Source: Aquilaria yunnanensis
Lineage: Eukaryota > Streptophyta > Magnoliopsida > Malvales > Thymelaeaceae
Length of the DNA: 64,000 nucleotides
Direction: 5' to 3'
Assembly (NCBI GenBank): GCA_039654915.1
Contig: CM077597.1
Location: 54,526,001-54,590,000 of the forward strand
Position numbers and translations under genes: made by a program. Positions within the stretch are counted from its first letter, which is position 1. Every line of letters begins with the position of its first letter. Below, in pieces: positions 1-11,239 of this stretch. Under the pieces are notes generated by a model. That model did not search any database and was not told the origin of the DNA. It saw nothing but the letters and a program-made list of their open reading frames with translations.

Positions 1-2012
1 TCAATTGAGATCTTCTTGAACTAACTCCTACCTTGGATGCAAGTCCCAGTGGTGAGTCGCAAAAATCCTTGTCCAAATGCTACTAGGCTCTGCAGCCAAA
101 GGAAGCCTCTAGTTAGTACAGTTACTTGACCAACAAGTTACCCAAGACGACTAGAATCATAAAGATTCTCAAGGGAAATACTTGCAACAAAAGCTAACTA
201 CTGCAATAACCCTCAACAATTACCCGGTCCAACAACTTCAGAATCTACACAACATAACTAGGGAGTGAGAACATAAGCATTCTCAGTAAGGTTATTCACG
301 GTACCTGCAAGAAAATTATCAAGGACTCCACATATGATAACATATGTAACCTGCTGTGAGCTCATACAGCTTGAGGGTTTGATAGATGCACATATAACTA
401 GGTCCCTTGAGACGTCTCCTCATCCCAGTCCTTAAACTACAAGGCATAGCCTTGTCCTCTAGCAAGCTGAGCTTGCCAGCCCAACTAGTGATAAATCACC
501 AGTTGAATCTATCCCTTTTTATGTTGTACCGGGGAAGTATGGTGAGACTATTGTAACTGGGCTATAAAGACCTTGTAAACTAGGTGCACTAAGGTTTCAC
601 CTTGCAACCTCCTGGCTAACGTTAGGGCTAGGTCACCAAGGGTTTTAAACCTTCCACCCTAGCTAGTGGTACTCAGTTGTCATCCTTAGTAAACTAGTTT
701 TCTTGCTTATGGTAGGTGTAACCATAAAACTTTACAAAACTCAAGAAAACTCCTAGGTCTCAAATGACTTTTTAAAGTCTTGGAGTACCCTAGGAGTGTT
801 TAGGCCCCAAGGTACCATAACAACCCCCTTAGGTCTCCCCTTGACCTTTCTACCAAAACTTGGAAAATTCAGGCAACATGCCTGTGGTGACGTGTCACCA
901 CAGTTGGTAACGTTCTACCAACTTTCTAGTATTAGTGATGCGTCAGTGGACAGTGGTACAAAACTGGTGACGCGTCGCCAATCTGTGAATCTACAGAATT
1001 TTCACAGATTTTACGGCTATGAACTTTGGATACTTACCAAACATATCAAACATGCTTGGTTAGCCTCCAAACTTCGCATACATGTAAAATATGTTGCATA
1101 GATCGCAACCAACTATCACAAGCCAATCTATGATGCATTATAACATCATTACAATTATCACAAAGCTGATAGTCCACCATGATTCAACCTTGTCCACTAA
1201 CTAATGCCATTGCTAGAATTATTCAAATTCTTCAATCAATCTCATTCCAATAGCATTAATTGAACTCAGAAATACAACTCCCTTACCTCAACTCCAAGTA
1301 ACAAGCAAGAATCAAGCACTCTTCCAATCCACTAAGCTCACCAAAGCACCACCTAAGTTCTAAGAAAAACATAGGCACCAAACATCAAATTCTTACTTTC
1401 TAACCAAAACCCAAGCTCCTAAACCTGAAATCAATTAAGAACACATTGGTTACCTCGTACTAAAAATAGGGGATGGGAGAAAACTTGCTTCCAAGCTCCA
1501 AAACCATTGTTTTATGGTTGAAATGAGCTTCCAATGGCCTATATACTTATGATGGCTTCTTTTTTCACCAAGAAACTTTGATTTCAAGCTTAATTGAATG
1601 GAAAAATGAGGGTGGAGAGGATGAACTCGGGTTTATGGCTGCCACCCCTCCACTTTATAACACTATTTTTAATCTAAGCCATCAAAGTATTAGACATGAT
1701 ACACTTAAGTCCCCATCTTTTGGTAACCTTAGCTATTCTTGATTAATCCTTGTTTATTTCATCAAGTTTGGGTTAAAGTTAAAAGTTAAGTCATAAAACT
1801 TCATTTTAACCATTCGGGATCCAGCCTGACTATTCAGGATGCAAAAATTACCATTTTACCCTTGAACCTCATTTAGTGCCTTAACTTCCTCGGAACTTAG
1901 TGAACTTTGCTAAACTTCCCTTTTCTTGCTTTGTAAACTTGAATTAAGGTTTCAAACTTGATTTAGAGCACTTTACCTCCTTCAAGCGTGCTTCCCACTA
2001 GGAGCCATAACA
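1..2012 (-). repeat. Gypsy-1 3' LTR, truncated by the window edge
   Basis: This stretch aligns base by base with 15011-17042, the other LTR of the same element, so about 0.4 kb of this LTR lies left of the window. The plus-strand end reads CATAACA at 2006-2012 and the other copy ends GTCATAACA at 17034-17042. A purine-rich tract on the minus strand (2013-2028) abuts it, which makes it the 3' LTR of a minus-strand element. The two LTRs differ mostly by transitions and small indels. The short ORF at 796-1101 is chance. Confidence 0.85.
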
Positions 2013-2028
2013 TTCTCCCCTCATTCTG
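2013..2028 (-). other. Polypurine tract of Gypsy-1
   Basis: On the minus strand this reads CAGAATGAGGGGAGAA and is followed directly by the LTR start TGTTATGG. The position and composition fit the plus-strand primer site of a Ty3 element. Confidence 0.7.
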
Positions 2029-2802
2029 GAATTTGGTCCCCAAAATTCCGCTGCAATTCTGGAAAAACACTAGGATATCTTTTCAGCATATCTTGCTCCG
2101 TTTCCCAGGTAGCTTCCTCCTCACTATGGTTAGACCAAAGGATCTTAACCATTGGAATCCACTTAGTTCAAAGTTTCTTGACTTGTCTATCAGGTATTTG
2201 AATGGGTTTCTCTTCATAGGTTAAGTCTTCCTGAATAGGTACCACTGAAGGACTAACTACCTGTCCCATATCTATTGTGCATTTTATGAGTAGACTAATG
2301 TGAAACATGTTATGCCCTTGGGATAGGTTAGGTGGTAACACCAATTGATAAGCAACTCTCCCTATTCGCTCCAAAACTTCATAGGGTCCAATGTACCTAG
2401 GGGCTAACTTACCCCTCTGCCCAAAACGGGTAACTCTTTTCATTGGAGACACTTTAAGAAGTATTTTGTCCTCAACTTCAAAACTTAAATCTCTTTTTCT
2501 CAAATTTGCATACTTAGTTTGTCGGTCATTGGCTACCTTAATCCGTTTATGGATTAACTTGATTTTAGCTGTGGTATCAACTATGATTTCAGGACCAATA
2601 ACTACTCTATCTGCAGGATCTGCCCAACAATGGGGCGTCATATAATGCCTTCCATACAAAGCTTTATATGGTGCCATACCTATAATAGTTTGATGACTGT
2701 TATTATAAGCAAACTCAATGAGTGGTAAATGCTAATCCTAATCACCCCTAAAATCAATACCACAGATACGTAATATATACCCCAAAGTTTGAATTACTGT
2801 CT
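2029..2802 (-). pseudogene. Gypsy-1 integrase C-terminal half with chromodomain (broken)
   Basis: On the minus strand, starting at the Tat-B junction, the reading VIQTLGYILRICGIDF continues the integrase after its catalytic glutamate. It is followed by PLIEFAYNNSHQT, the block MAPYKALYGR (2677 downward), the integrase GPY region (RYIGPYEVLERIG), and a chromodomain-type tail containing KILWSNHSEEEATWE. Such a tail places the element among Ty3 chromoviruses, whose integrase reads chromatin. Stops near 2732-2738 and at 2168-2170 break the frame. The rest of the protein is at 10586-14555, separated by Tat-B. Confidence 0.85.
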
Positions 2803-3806
2803 TGATAGCCGAAGTGCTATCGCCCTGAACACCTACCGACCACGGGAAAGAGGGAGCCAGACACCTGAGGCATACGACCTCGGAAAGGACTACGGAGTGA
2901 AGGAAGCCATACACCTGAGGTGCACGACCTCGATAGCTCACCAAATTCCAACTTCGGGGGCCAGCGTAGTGCCTCCTTCGGGAGGGCGATCGAACCAGCT
3001 TCGGGGGAGAAAGACTAACCACCCCCTGCGGGAGAAAGCCCCCGAAGACGTAGACACCAAAGTTCCAGCCAGACTCCGGGAAAGGGCCCTTCACCCCGAA
3101 GTGAGACATGAACCAAAGGGAGCTCGGTTGTACGACAAGAGCCATCAAGGAGTCTCTGACACTCCGCTCATATACGTCTCCGACACGCCACCCCCAGACC
3201 CGCTCTGACACGGCATCGCAGCATACGTCCTGTCACATAGGGCTACACCTACTACGGCTCGTGGACCGAGGAGTCAGCAAAACTACGAATGCCATCCGAC
3301 CATACACGTGTCACAGTCTGAAGGGATCACCCCCCTTATAGACTAGGGAAATGGTCACAAGCAAGGGGGGTTCTCCGCCCAATGGGCCTAAAGGACAAGA
3401 GGACGCTTTTCTCTCTCCGCCGGAATACTCACCTTTCAGCCCTCAGAAAGACACGCTAGGCAAGAGTCCCTTGTGCTTATTACTATGTCTCCTTCTCTCT
3501 AAAAGCACTAACTTGGGCATCGGAGGTTCCCCCCCGGAAAACCACCCCGGGGGCCTCCTAACCCCTGTTTTCTGAGTGTTTCAGCCAGGTCTCCCTGAAG
3601 AATCCCCGCTCCGGGCTCTCCCCCGTACCGGAGGTCCTTCCCGTCATCACCCTGTCGCGGGACCACGAAGCTGTCGGCCATCACTTAAGGTGATCCACCC
3701 AGGACACCAGCCTTCCTTCTGGACTAGCCTGCACCTTCAGGACCCCCTGTTGGCTTCGCCATTGCACACAGTGTTGATGCTGGCTCCGCACCCCCGGACC
3801 ACATCA
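2803..3806 (+). repeat. Tat-B 5' LTR
   Basis: It runs from TGATAGCC to CACATCA and matches 9550-10580. The first bases form a short hairpin (GATAGC, loop CGAAGT, GCTATC). The motif CACCTGAGGYRYACGACCTCG occurs twice (about 2850 and 2910) as a short direct repeat. The expected TATA box is weak (TTATAGACTAGGG near 3334), unlike the clear one in Tat-A. Confidence 0.9.
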
Positions 3807-3826
3807 TCTGGCACCATCTATGGGAA
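3807..3826 (+). other. Tat-B primer-binding site
   Basis: TCTGGCACCATCTATGGGAA follows the 5' LTR directly. The matching Tat-A site at 29176-29195 is TTTGGCACCGTCTGTGGGAA. The position and the TGGCACC start mark a tRNA primer site; the copy here has several transitions. Confidence 0.75.
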
Positions 3827-5815
3827 CCTACTCCCAGGTTGCCGGAGTTGAAGCTCGGCGTTCTAAGGAGAAGGGACTCCCGAGGTTCCCGTCCGCGGCA
3901 GAGATTCAACGGGCAACCGAATAATGGCAGCAGGGACTTCCCTGGCCGAGGGCGAGCGCCTTATGACTGTTACCATAGGCTAGTCTGTGCGAATTCCCAT
4001 GCCCTGTCGTGGTTGAAATGACGCGGCAGTAAAGCCGAAGATGACCGCAGAAAAATTCGGGCCGAAGGCCCCCTCATCAGTACCTCGTTGGGATGAGAGT
4101 CCCATATCAATTAACAGGAATTTGGGAAACGGAGATCAACGAGATGAGTCCTCAGTGGAAAGCGTGCTCCCCGGAGTATGACCTACGGGAAAAGCAGGCT
4201 CGGGATGACCCAGACCTCCCCGTCGAAAGAGTTCTGCACCCGAGGAAAAAATTGCCATCTCCTCGGCAACGAAGTCAAAACCCATTGCCCCAAGAAGTCA
4301 TCTACGACTTGACTTACGGGCAGAAGGAGCCGACTCTATTTCCCTGGACACGCTATCGCTGTCCGAAGTGACCCGCTTCTACACGACGTCGCAAAAAAAG
4401 AGTAGAGCATTCGGGATAGACTATCAAAATGGTGCAGCAAACTCGGAGAATATTGCATTACGTATGAGCCTAGAAGGGCAGTAAGCGCCCGGATACTGGC
4501 AGACTAGATCGCCGAAATCCCAGAAGTAGGGAAGGCTGAAACTAACAACGGAGACAGAGTGAAGGTAGATCCAGAGTGGAAACTCCTTGTTAGTGGAACC
4601 CCAAGCACAGAACATCAAGGCGCTAGGATACCCCATCGGGGGCCCGAAGGCAAGAAGGCCACCAAGACGATCAAATTTGATTACCAAAAGTGTTGGGCCA
4701 TCTGAGCATGGGAACGCTAGGTATAATAACCTCGCACAAAAGGCGAAAAGATCCTACAAAGAGGAATCTCGCAACCAAAGAGTCCCGAAAATCCTCATGA
4801 AGAGGCAGAAAGTGCAAAGACGTTCTGGAGGATATTTCCTGATTAAGGAAAAACTATGTAGGCAAAGGTATGCAACTCCGTTATAAAAGTATATATACAT
4901 CAGTAAAAAGGGTGCAGGACAATTCATCCAAGAGGTGTGAAAATGGCCAGAGACATGCCAGCACCCGAAGACTGCCTTCGGAGAGGATAACCTCGGAAAG
5001 ATTGCACCGAGCCACTCCAGACAGCGCCCGAAGATGTGAAGTTCTGCGTGATAGCAGAGGACTACTTCACTGAGTGGGGTAAGGCAGAACTCGTAGCAAC
5101 CATGCCGGAAAAAGGTGCACAAAAAGTTCATATGGAAGAACATAGTATGCTGATTTGGCATACCGACGGTGGCACCGGGCAGTAATGATTTCCAGTCTAT
5201 GGACAGTGGATTTCAAGAATCCGTCACCAACCTCGGAATAAAAAGGCACTTCAGCCCACTAGCTCAGCCCCTGAGCAACAGACAAATAGAGGTAGCCAAA
5301 AGAGGGACTATAAGAGATGCAAAGGGAAAGTGGCCAGGAGAACTTCCTACTGTACTAAGGAGTTATCAAACAACTCCCCAAGGGGCCAATGCGGAGAGAC
5401 CTTTCTCACTTATCTCCAGTGCAGAAGCCACTATCCATTTGAAGTACTTCGGCCAGCATACAAATGTTTGATGAAAGAGGACATGACCTCGGGTTGAGAA
5501 CTAACCTCGACTTAGTTGTCAAACACTGAGAAAAGGCCGAGCTCGAAAGAAGGCCTTTTCGGCAAAAGGTGGCCACAAGTGCAAAACTTGCATGATAGGC
5601 CAAAAGGAATAAGGAAAAAGGAGACCTTACCCCCGAAAGGTCGAATTAGAACCCCGAAAGCCATCCTATGGGGTACTTCGGCCAAACGGGAAAAGACCTT
5701 ATTTGGTCCTAAACGAGGTCCGAAAGGGAGTATACAAGCTCGGCAACACTGAAGAAGGAAAACTAAAAAATACAAGGCACTCGGGCGACTTAAAGAAATT
5801 CTACACTTAGAATTT
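3827..5815 (+). pseudogene. Tat-B gag-pol remnant
   Basis: Only scattered pieces of sense-strand coding sequence remain. Near 3845 the sequence matches the leader/gag start of Tat-A (the GTTGAARCTCGGCGTTCTAAGG region, there at 29216). Around 4826-4875 it matches the RNase H-integrase linker of Tat-A (about 33487). From 4915 to 5470 it follows the integrase core through the zinc-finger C-x2-C area and the region of the third catalytic residue, and 5480-5815 follows the integrase C-terminus. No frame stays open for more than about 100 codons. Protease and reverse transcriptase are not recognisable. Confidence 0.75.
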
Positions 5816-6247
5816 TTAGATAAGAAATAGTGAAAGCCAAAAATTTGTCTAAGTACAGAAAATTTTCCCCTGTATGAGAATATTCGCCGAACAAAGTTGA
5901 AGTATGGACTCCCGAAAGTCTCATATTCCTTCCGAAGTTGGTTGGGTTATATGCCCAAAAGAGGGCAAGTCTACCGAACACGGCCGACAAAGGGCAGGCT
6001 AAAATTTGCCTGAAGAGGAACTTCACCAACTGCGAAAGACCGAATGAAGAATGGCCGATGAAACGAGCAAAGAAAGTACCGAAGTCCCTTGACCGAAAGT
6101 GGTCGGGACAATTGGGAGAGAAAAATTGCTCAAAAAGACTTAGCCAAAATAATGAAGGAAAATTCATTGAAGAAGGTCTTGATACAAGGAGAAGATTACA
6201 AGAGGAAGAGTACAAAGAAAAAGAAGAAGGCAAAGGTCCTAGAATAT
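5816..6247 (+). other. Spacer between pol and the antisense gene, Tat-B
   Basis: AT- and purine-rich noncoding sequence where sense pol and the antisense gene would converge. It corresponds to 34641-35029 in Tat-A. Both spacers contain a CCGAAGTCCCTTGA motif (about 6079 here, 34773 there). I see no further gene. Confidence 0.5.
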
Positions 6248-8738
6248 CTAAGGGACCCCGTCGTCATGGGAAGCTTCGGCTCCTGAATCTTTCGCCACCA
6301 CCTTCGGTGCAGGAGAAGGAAACGGCAGGTTAAGGAATTGACTCTTGACCACATCCACCGAGGCCCCTCGGGAATATCCAGGGCAGCCAGAAAGGAAGCA
6401 TCGAGGTCCGGATACTTCTTCAGAAACTGATGACTAGCTAGGCAGAAGCCATCTTGAAAAACAACCTTGGACGTCTGGATGGCTTTGTTTTTCTCAACGT
6501 CCAGCTCGTCCGCCTCATGTTGAAGATCCGAAACCTCTTACCGAAGGTCAGAAATCTCCTTCTCCAGCTCTTCAGTTTTCTTCTTCTTCTTCGTACCCTC
6601 TTTCAGCAAGTCGACCTTGGCCTGGAGTTCAGCATTTTTAGCCATTGCCTTCGCCAGGAGGGCAGACTCCCCTTCATTTTCTTTTTGAAGGGTCTCGTTG
6701 GCTGAAGTCAGACTGATTAATTTGACGCCAAGGTCGGACATCTTCTTGGAAAAATCCTTCAAGAGCTCCTCTTGGCCCTTCAAGAACTCCTCCCCAAGAC
6801 TGTCAATCTTCTCATTGCATATTTGGCTCAACTTGACGTTCGTCACCACCGAGTTGGCACATAAGACTTTGGCCTTCTCCAATTTTCCTTCGGCCCAGGC
6901 TCAGACCGAAGACTGCTTTGCTGCCCAAGCTCAGAGGTATCCACTATACCCCAAAAGCTGCAAAAAAAGATAGAGAGAAGGTACTTAGTAAAATTTGCAC
7001 GAGGAAAGCCAAAACACTTAGAAAAAAAGTGGGAGGAAAAGTGAAGAGCCTGAAGAATTACCTGAGCAGCATGCTTGGAAACTTTTGCAGCAAGGGCATC
7101 CTCGGAGGCACACTCATCGGCGACTACCTTAAAGGATGCCTGAGTAAGCACGCCCCTCGCCATTTGGGGAGCCATCTCCCGGCAGTCCTCGGAGAACAGG
7201 TTCATGTCCTCCGTGAAAGACCAGAACGGCTCCTTCGGAACTTAGTCCTTCAGGACATGAGAATCCCGAAAGAGCCCGCCTTCGGGCATGCTCAACAATC
7301 CAAGCTGAGGGCACCAAATCCTCTGCAAAAAGAAACATGCATCTCATCAGGTAAAAATTCCTTGATTATGAAACATGTAAGATTGTAGGAGAAAAGGGAC
7401 AAACCTGGCATGACCTCAGCAACATCGTCATTAGAGTCCCGGACTTCCTCCACGTCGGTAGGAATATGTTTGCCCTTGGCCCTTTGGCGCTTTTCTAAAT
7501 CTTCGGTAGAAAGATCCGCCAAAGTGCCCAACAAATCCACCGACGTGGCGGGACTCGGAGGGGCAGGAACGGCGACCACCCTGGCAAGAACCTTGCTGGG
7601 GGTTTCTGGCTGGGAAAAAGGTGCAACCTCGGTCGAAGTCGCAGTGACATTGCCAGCCTTAGTGGAAGTAGCAATAATATCGCCGACCTCCGAAACATCC
7701 TCCGAGGAGGGAAGAGGGGTGTCCTTCTTGGCCTTCTTGGCCGAAGATGGTCCGCCCCCAGAAGTCTTGCGCCTCTTCTTCGCTTGTGCTCCCTTCTCGG
7801 CCTGACCAAGGAAGAGAGACCTGTAGTAGGCGGCAGACTCGTCGCCCATCTCTGAAAAAGAGGAAAAACATCAGTGTGAGTTCACAAGCACTTATGCTGA
7901 ATAGCTTTGAAAGAAACTTACTTTCAAAAAAGGCTTCGTAAGTGAGCTCGCTCCGAAGGAGCTTCACCAGCCAAGAGTTCTTATGCTCGGTAGCAAGAGC
8001 TAGCATGCTGAGATCCGTCTTGTGCTCTGTAACCACCCCCAACTCCCGAAGGACATCCTCGGTCATGAGTTTCCACATGATCGGGAAAGAGTTGAGAGAG
8101 CGTGGAGGGACCTCAGCATCCCGGTCGGCGACAGCACGGATTCGTCTGTCAAAGTCCCCAAACCTAGCTGCCAATTCGGGAGTCCGCAACTTCCTGGGAT
8201 CCATGACATCCGCCTCCAGCTTTCCCCGAGCCCACTTAGTCGGGACATGCGACCAGGCCTCCGCCACCTTCAGGAAGAAGAACTTCCTTTGCCACCCTCG
8301 CCAGCTATCCTTGGTAGTGAAGGTGAAGATAAATTTATTGCTCCCAGATCCCCGAGGTAGCATGAAATAAAAGCCACCCTTCGGAACCGAATAGAGCTTG
8401 TAATACTACATGAATAGGATGAAATGGGGTTTACCCCGAAGATCCCACACAAGCAGAGAAAGGCGTTAAAATAGCAGTATGAGTTGGGCGGCTATGCCAT
8501 GAAATTGGCAAAAGTCGCAAATCATCTTCGCAGGGGGAAACCGAAGTCCGGCCTTTAGTTGGGCTCGGAAAACGGTAACCTCATCACCTCGATTCATAAA
8601 GCTAAATTGGCCAAGGCGAGGTAACCTTGTGATGGCATAGGAGGGAAGGAAAAATTTGGTCTTCCACTTTTCTAATTTTTCAGGAGTGGTGCAACAAGGG
8701 TGAGACATAAGAGGTTGCTAGCTTTCAGGAACAGGCAT
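6248..8738 (-). pseudogene. Tat-B antisense gene (aORF), four exons, decayed
   Basis: An intron-containing gene on the strand opposite gag-pol. Exons by comparison with Tat-A: 8738-7922, 7851-7405, 7322-7062, 6957-6248. Introns of 70, 82 and 104 bp begin GTAAGT, GTTTGT and GTAATT and end in CAG, at the same codon positions as in Tat-A. The N-terminal 250 residues carry the AQLKAGLRFPPAKMICDF and KDSWRGWQ blocks that resemble the plant family 'putative gypsy type transposon' (Pfam Transposase_28, from memory). The middle is Lys/Ser/Pro-rich with a basic patch (KKRRKTSGG). The C-terminus is Lys/Glu-rich with heptad-like spacing (coiled coil) and ends near a conserved WSRV motif. Damage: TAG at codon 6, a 14-base loss near 8490, TGA in exon 4, and a one-base shift near 6332. 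The function of the family is unknown. Confidence is high for the gene structure and low for the role. Confidence 0.82.
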
Positions 8739-9009
8739 GGTTGACCGAAAAGCGACTTCAGGAAAAGGGGGAAAAGCGATTTCAGAAAAAGGAAAAATGA
8801 CTTCGAGAAGCGAAAAGAAAAGCAGAAACTGAAGCAACTCTAGAAATCAGAACCCACCAAAAGTCTTGCCAAAGTCTGGGTTTGAGGACGCCGTCGTGAA
8901 AGATTGCCGGAAATCGCTCCGTCGCTAAAACCACCGCAAAAGAGGAGAAAAAGGCACAGAAAAAAGAGAGAGCAAAGAAACACAAATGAAGAGTATGACA
9001 GGAGGAAGG

Positions 9010-9018
9010 CTTATATAG
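9010..9018 (-). promoter_or_regulatory. TATA box of the Tat-B antisense gene
   Basis: On the minus strand this reads CTATATAAG, 272 bases upstream of the antisense start codon at 8738. Tat-A has CTATATATAG at the corresponding place, 258 bases upstream of its start. Conservation of a TATA box on the opposite strand of two diverged copies supports a dedicated promoter. Confidence 0.65.
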
Positions 9019-9549
9019 ATCAAGGAAGGGTAGCCAAAAGGGCGTCATAAATGCTGCGCGAAGGTGAAACGTCGCCATAATGGCCCTTCGCGTGCGAAAA
9101 GGCGTGCCAATCCCAGCTGATGCCTGCCGCGTGTTGCCCGTCACGAGAAACTAGGACGCGTTTTCTGATATCCAGAAAACTTGGGAACGCTGCTCAAGAC
9201 TGGCACGACTAGTTTCAAGACACGACGGTTCACTAGCCTATGGCGGGAAAAATAAAAAGTTGGGTATCTCGAGAACACCGAAGGATGGATAGATGACATC
9301 TGTCCAAACAAGGCTTGTTACCTAGGTGGCGAAGCGCCTCCCCAACCGACATCATACTCCGAGCGCAAATCCATAAGGTCCGGAGTTCAAGGCTCCGTGC
9401 CGCCCTGTTCGACTGAAATGGACATACTACCACGTGGGCCTCCGGGAGCCCACGAGGTCGTCCTGTCAAAACTGCCAGTTGGGCGATAGACGGACACGAA
9501 AAGGACTACTTGCCGAAGTCTCTACTTCGGCCTTTCCAAGGGGGGCATG
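9019..9549 (+). other. Tat-B 3' untranslated region and polypurine tract
   Basis: No coding sequence. It holds the upstream region of the antisense gene, conserved in patches with 37689-38122 of Tat-A (for example CGTCATAA followed by a GTCGC motif). It ends with the polypurine tract AAGGGGGGCATG (9538-9549) against the 3' LTR. Confidence 0.65.
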
Positions 9550-10580
9550 TGATAGCCGAAGTGCTATCGCCTTGACCACCTATCGACCATGCGAAAGAGG
9601 CAGCCAGACACTTGAGGCATACGACCTTGGGAAGGACTCCAGAGTGAAGGAAGCCATACACCTGAGGCGCACGACCTCGGTAGCTCACCAAATTCCAACT
9701 TCGGGAGCTAGCGTAGCGCCTCCTTCGGGAGGGCGACCGAACTAGCTTCGGGGGAGAATGACCAACCACCCCTTGCAGGAGAAAGCCCCCCGAAGACGTA
9801 GACACCGAAGTTCCATCCCGACTCCGGGAAAAGGGCCCTTCACCCCAAAGTGAGACATCAACCAAAGGGACCTCGGTTGTATGGCAAGAGCCATCAAGGA
9901 GTCTCTGACACTCCGCTCATATACGTCTCAGACACGCCACCCCCAGACTTGCTCTGACATGGCATCGCAGCATACGTCCTGTCACACAGGGCTAGACCTA
10001 CTATGGCTCGTGGACCGAGGAGCCAGCAGGTGGCTAGGGGCTCCCACGCCTAAAAATATGAATGCCATCTGACCATACACGTGTCACAGTCTGAAGGGAT
10101 CACCCCCCCCTTATAGACTAGGGAAATGGTCACAAGCAAGGGGGTTCTCCGCTCGGAGGGCCTAAAGGACAAGAGGATGCTCTCCTCTCTCTACCGGAAT
10201 ACTCTCCCTTCAGCCCTCAGAAAGACACGCCTGGCAAGAGTCCCTTGTGCTTATTACAATGTCTCTTTCTCTCTAAAAGCACTGACTTGGGCATCGGAGG
10301 TTCCCGCCCGAAAAACCACTCCAGGGGCATCCTAACCCCTGTTTTTTGAGTGTTTCAACCAGGTCTACCTAAAGAATTCCCGCTCCGGGCTCTCCCCCAT
10401 ACCTGAGGTCCTTCCCGTCATCACCCTGTCGCGAGACCACGAAGATGTCGGCCATCACTTAAGGTGATCCACCCAGGACACCAGCCTTCCTTCTGGACTA
10501 GCCTGCACCTCCAGGACCCCTTGCTGCCTTCGCCACTGCACACAGTGGAGATGCTGGCTTTGCACCACCGGACCGGATCA
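9550..10580 (+). repeat. Tat-B 3' LTR
   Basis: It starts TGATAGCCGAAGTGCTATC after the polypurine tract and ends GGATCA before the target duplication TGTCT (10581-10585). It is a few tens of bases longer than the 5' LTR, partly from a GGTGGCTAGGGGC segment near 10028. Substitutions between the two LTRs are mostly transitions. Confidence 0.92.
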
Positions 10581-10585
10581 TGTCT

Positions 10586-11239
10586 CAGATTGCCTATCAG
10601 TTTGAGGATGGAAAGAGGTATTGAAACTCACCTTGCTCCCTAATGCCCCTTGGAAAGCATTCCAAAATTTTGACACAAATCGAGGATCTTTATCAGATAT
10701 AATCTGATCTGGTATACCATGAGTCTTACAATTTCCTTAAGATACAATTGAGCCAACTTCTCCAATGTATAAATAATCTTGGTAGGTATAAAGTGTGCTG
10801 ACTTCATCAGCCAATCAACCACTACCCATATAGCATCATGTGGACTCTGAGTATTTGGCAATCCTACTAGGAAATCCATAGTAATGGACCCGCATTTCCT
10901 TACTAGAAGAGGTAAACTTTGATGTGTACTTGCTAGTTTATGATGTTCAACTTTAACCATTTGGCATGTCAAACACTTTGCCACATGTCCTCCTACATCC
11001 CTTTTAAGTCCTAGCCACCAAAAATGCGTCTTCAGATCATGATACATCTTACTAACACCAGGGTGAACGTTCAAAGTACTACTATGTGCTTCTTGTAGGA
11101 CTTGCTGCCTAAGTCCTTCCACATCCGGCACATAGAGACGATCTCTATACTGTAGTATTCCATCCTTGTATTGGAATTCCTTTTTAACAGTACCAAGCTT
11201 TGCTTCTCCTGAAATTTTCTTCAACAATGGATCTTCCAT
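10586..11239 (-). pseudogene. Gypsy-1 integrase N-terminal half (broken)
   Basis: A minus-strand continuation of pol. From 11239 downward it shows the integrase zinc-binding region (NVHPGVSKMYHDLK, then CLTCQ) and the first catalytic Asp in SITMDFLVGLP, then VVDWLMKSAHFIP. The frame shifts near 10720, and FHPQTDRQSE is readable just before Tat-B. The catalytic Glu of that motif is the last integrase residue but one before the insertion; the remainder resumes at 2802. Confidence 0.88.

Larger units (their letters stand above)
2803..10580 (+). mobile_element. Tat-B: internally deleted Tat-lineage LTR retrotransposon
   Basis: A 7.8 kb element bounded by TGATAGCC and GGATCA and flanked by a perfect 5-bp target duplication TGTCT (2798-2802 and 10581-10585). 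LTRs of about 1.0 kb are at 2803-3806 and 9550-10580. It is clearly related to Tat-A (28426-38872) in LTR termini, primer site, gag start, integrase remnants and antisense gene. Sense-strand gag-pol is cut to about 2 kb of decayed pieces (5.3 kb in Tat-A), while the antisense gene keeps its full length. It interrupts the integrase of Gypsy-1 just after the catalytic Glu codon (QSE/T). Confidence 0.92.

Noticed and set aside
796..1101. 101-codon ORF in the Gypsy-1 LTR as a gene
   Set aside because: The homologous region in the other LTR (about 15806-16098) does not keep the frame, and no domain is recognisable.
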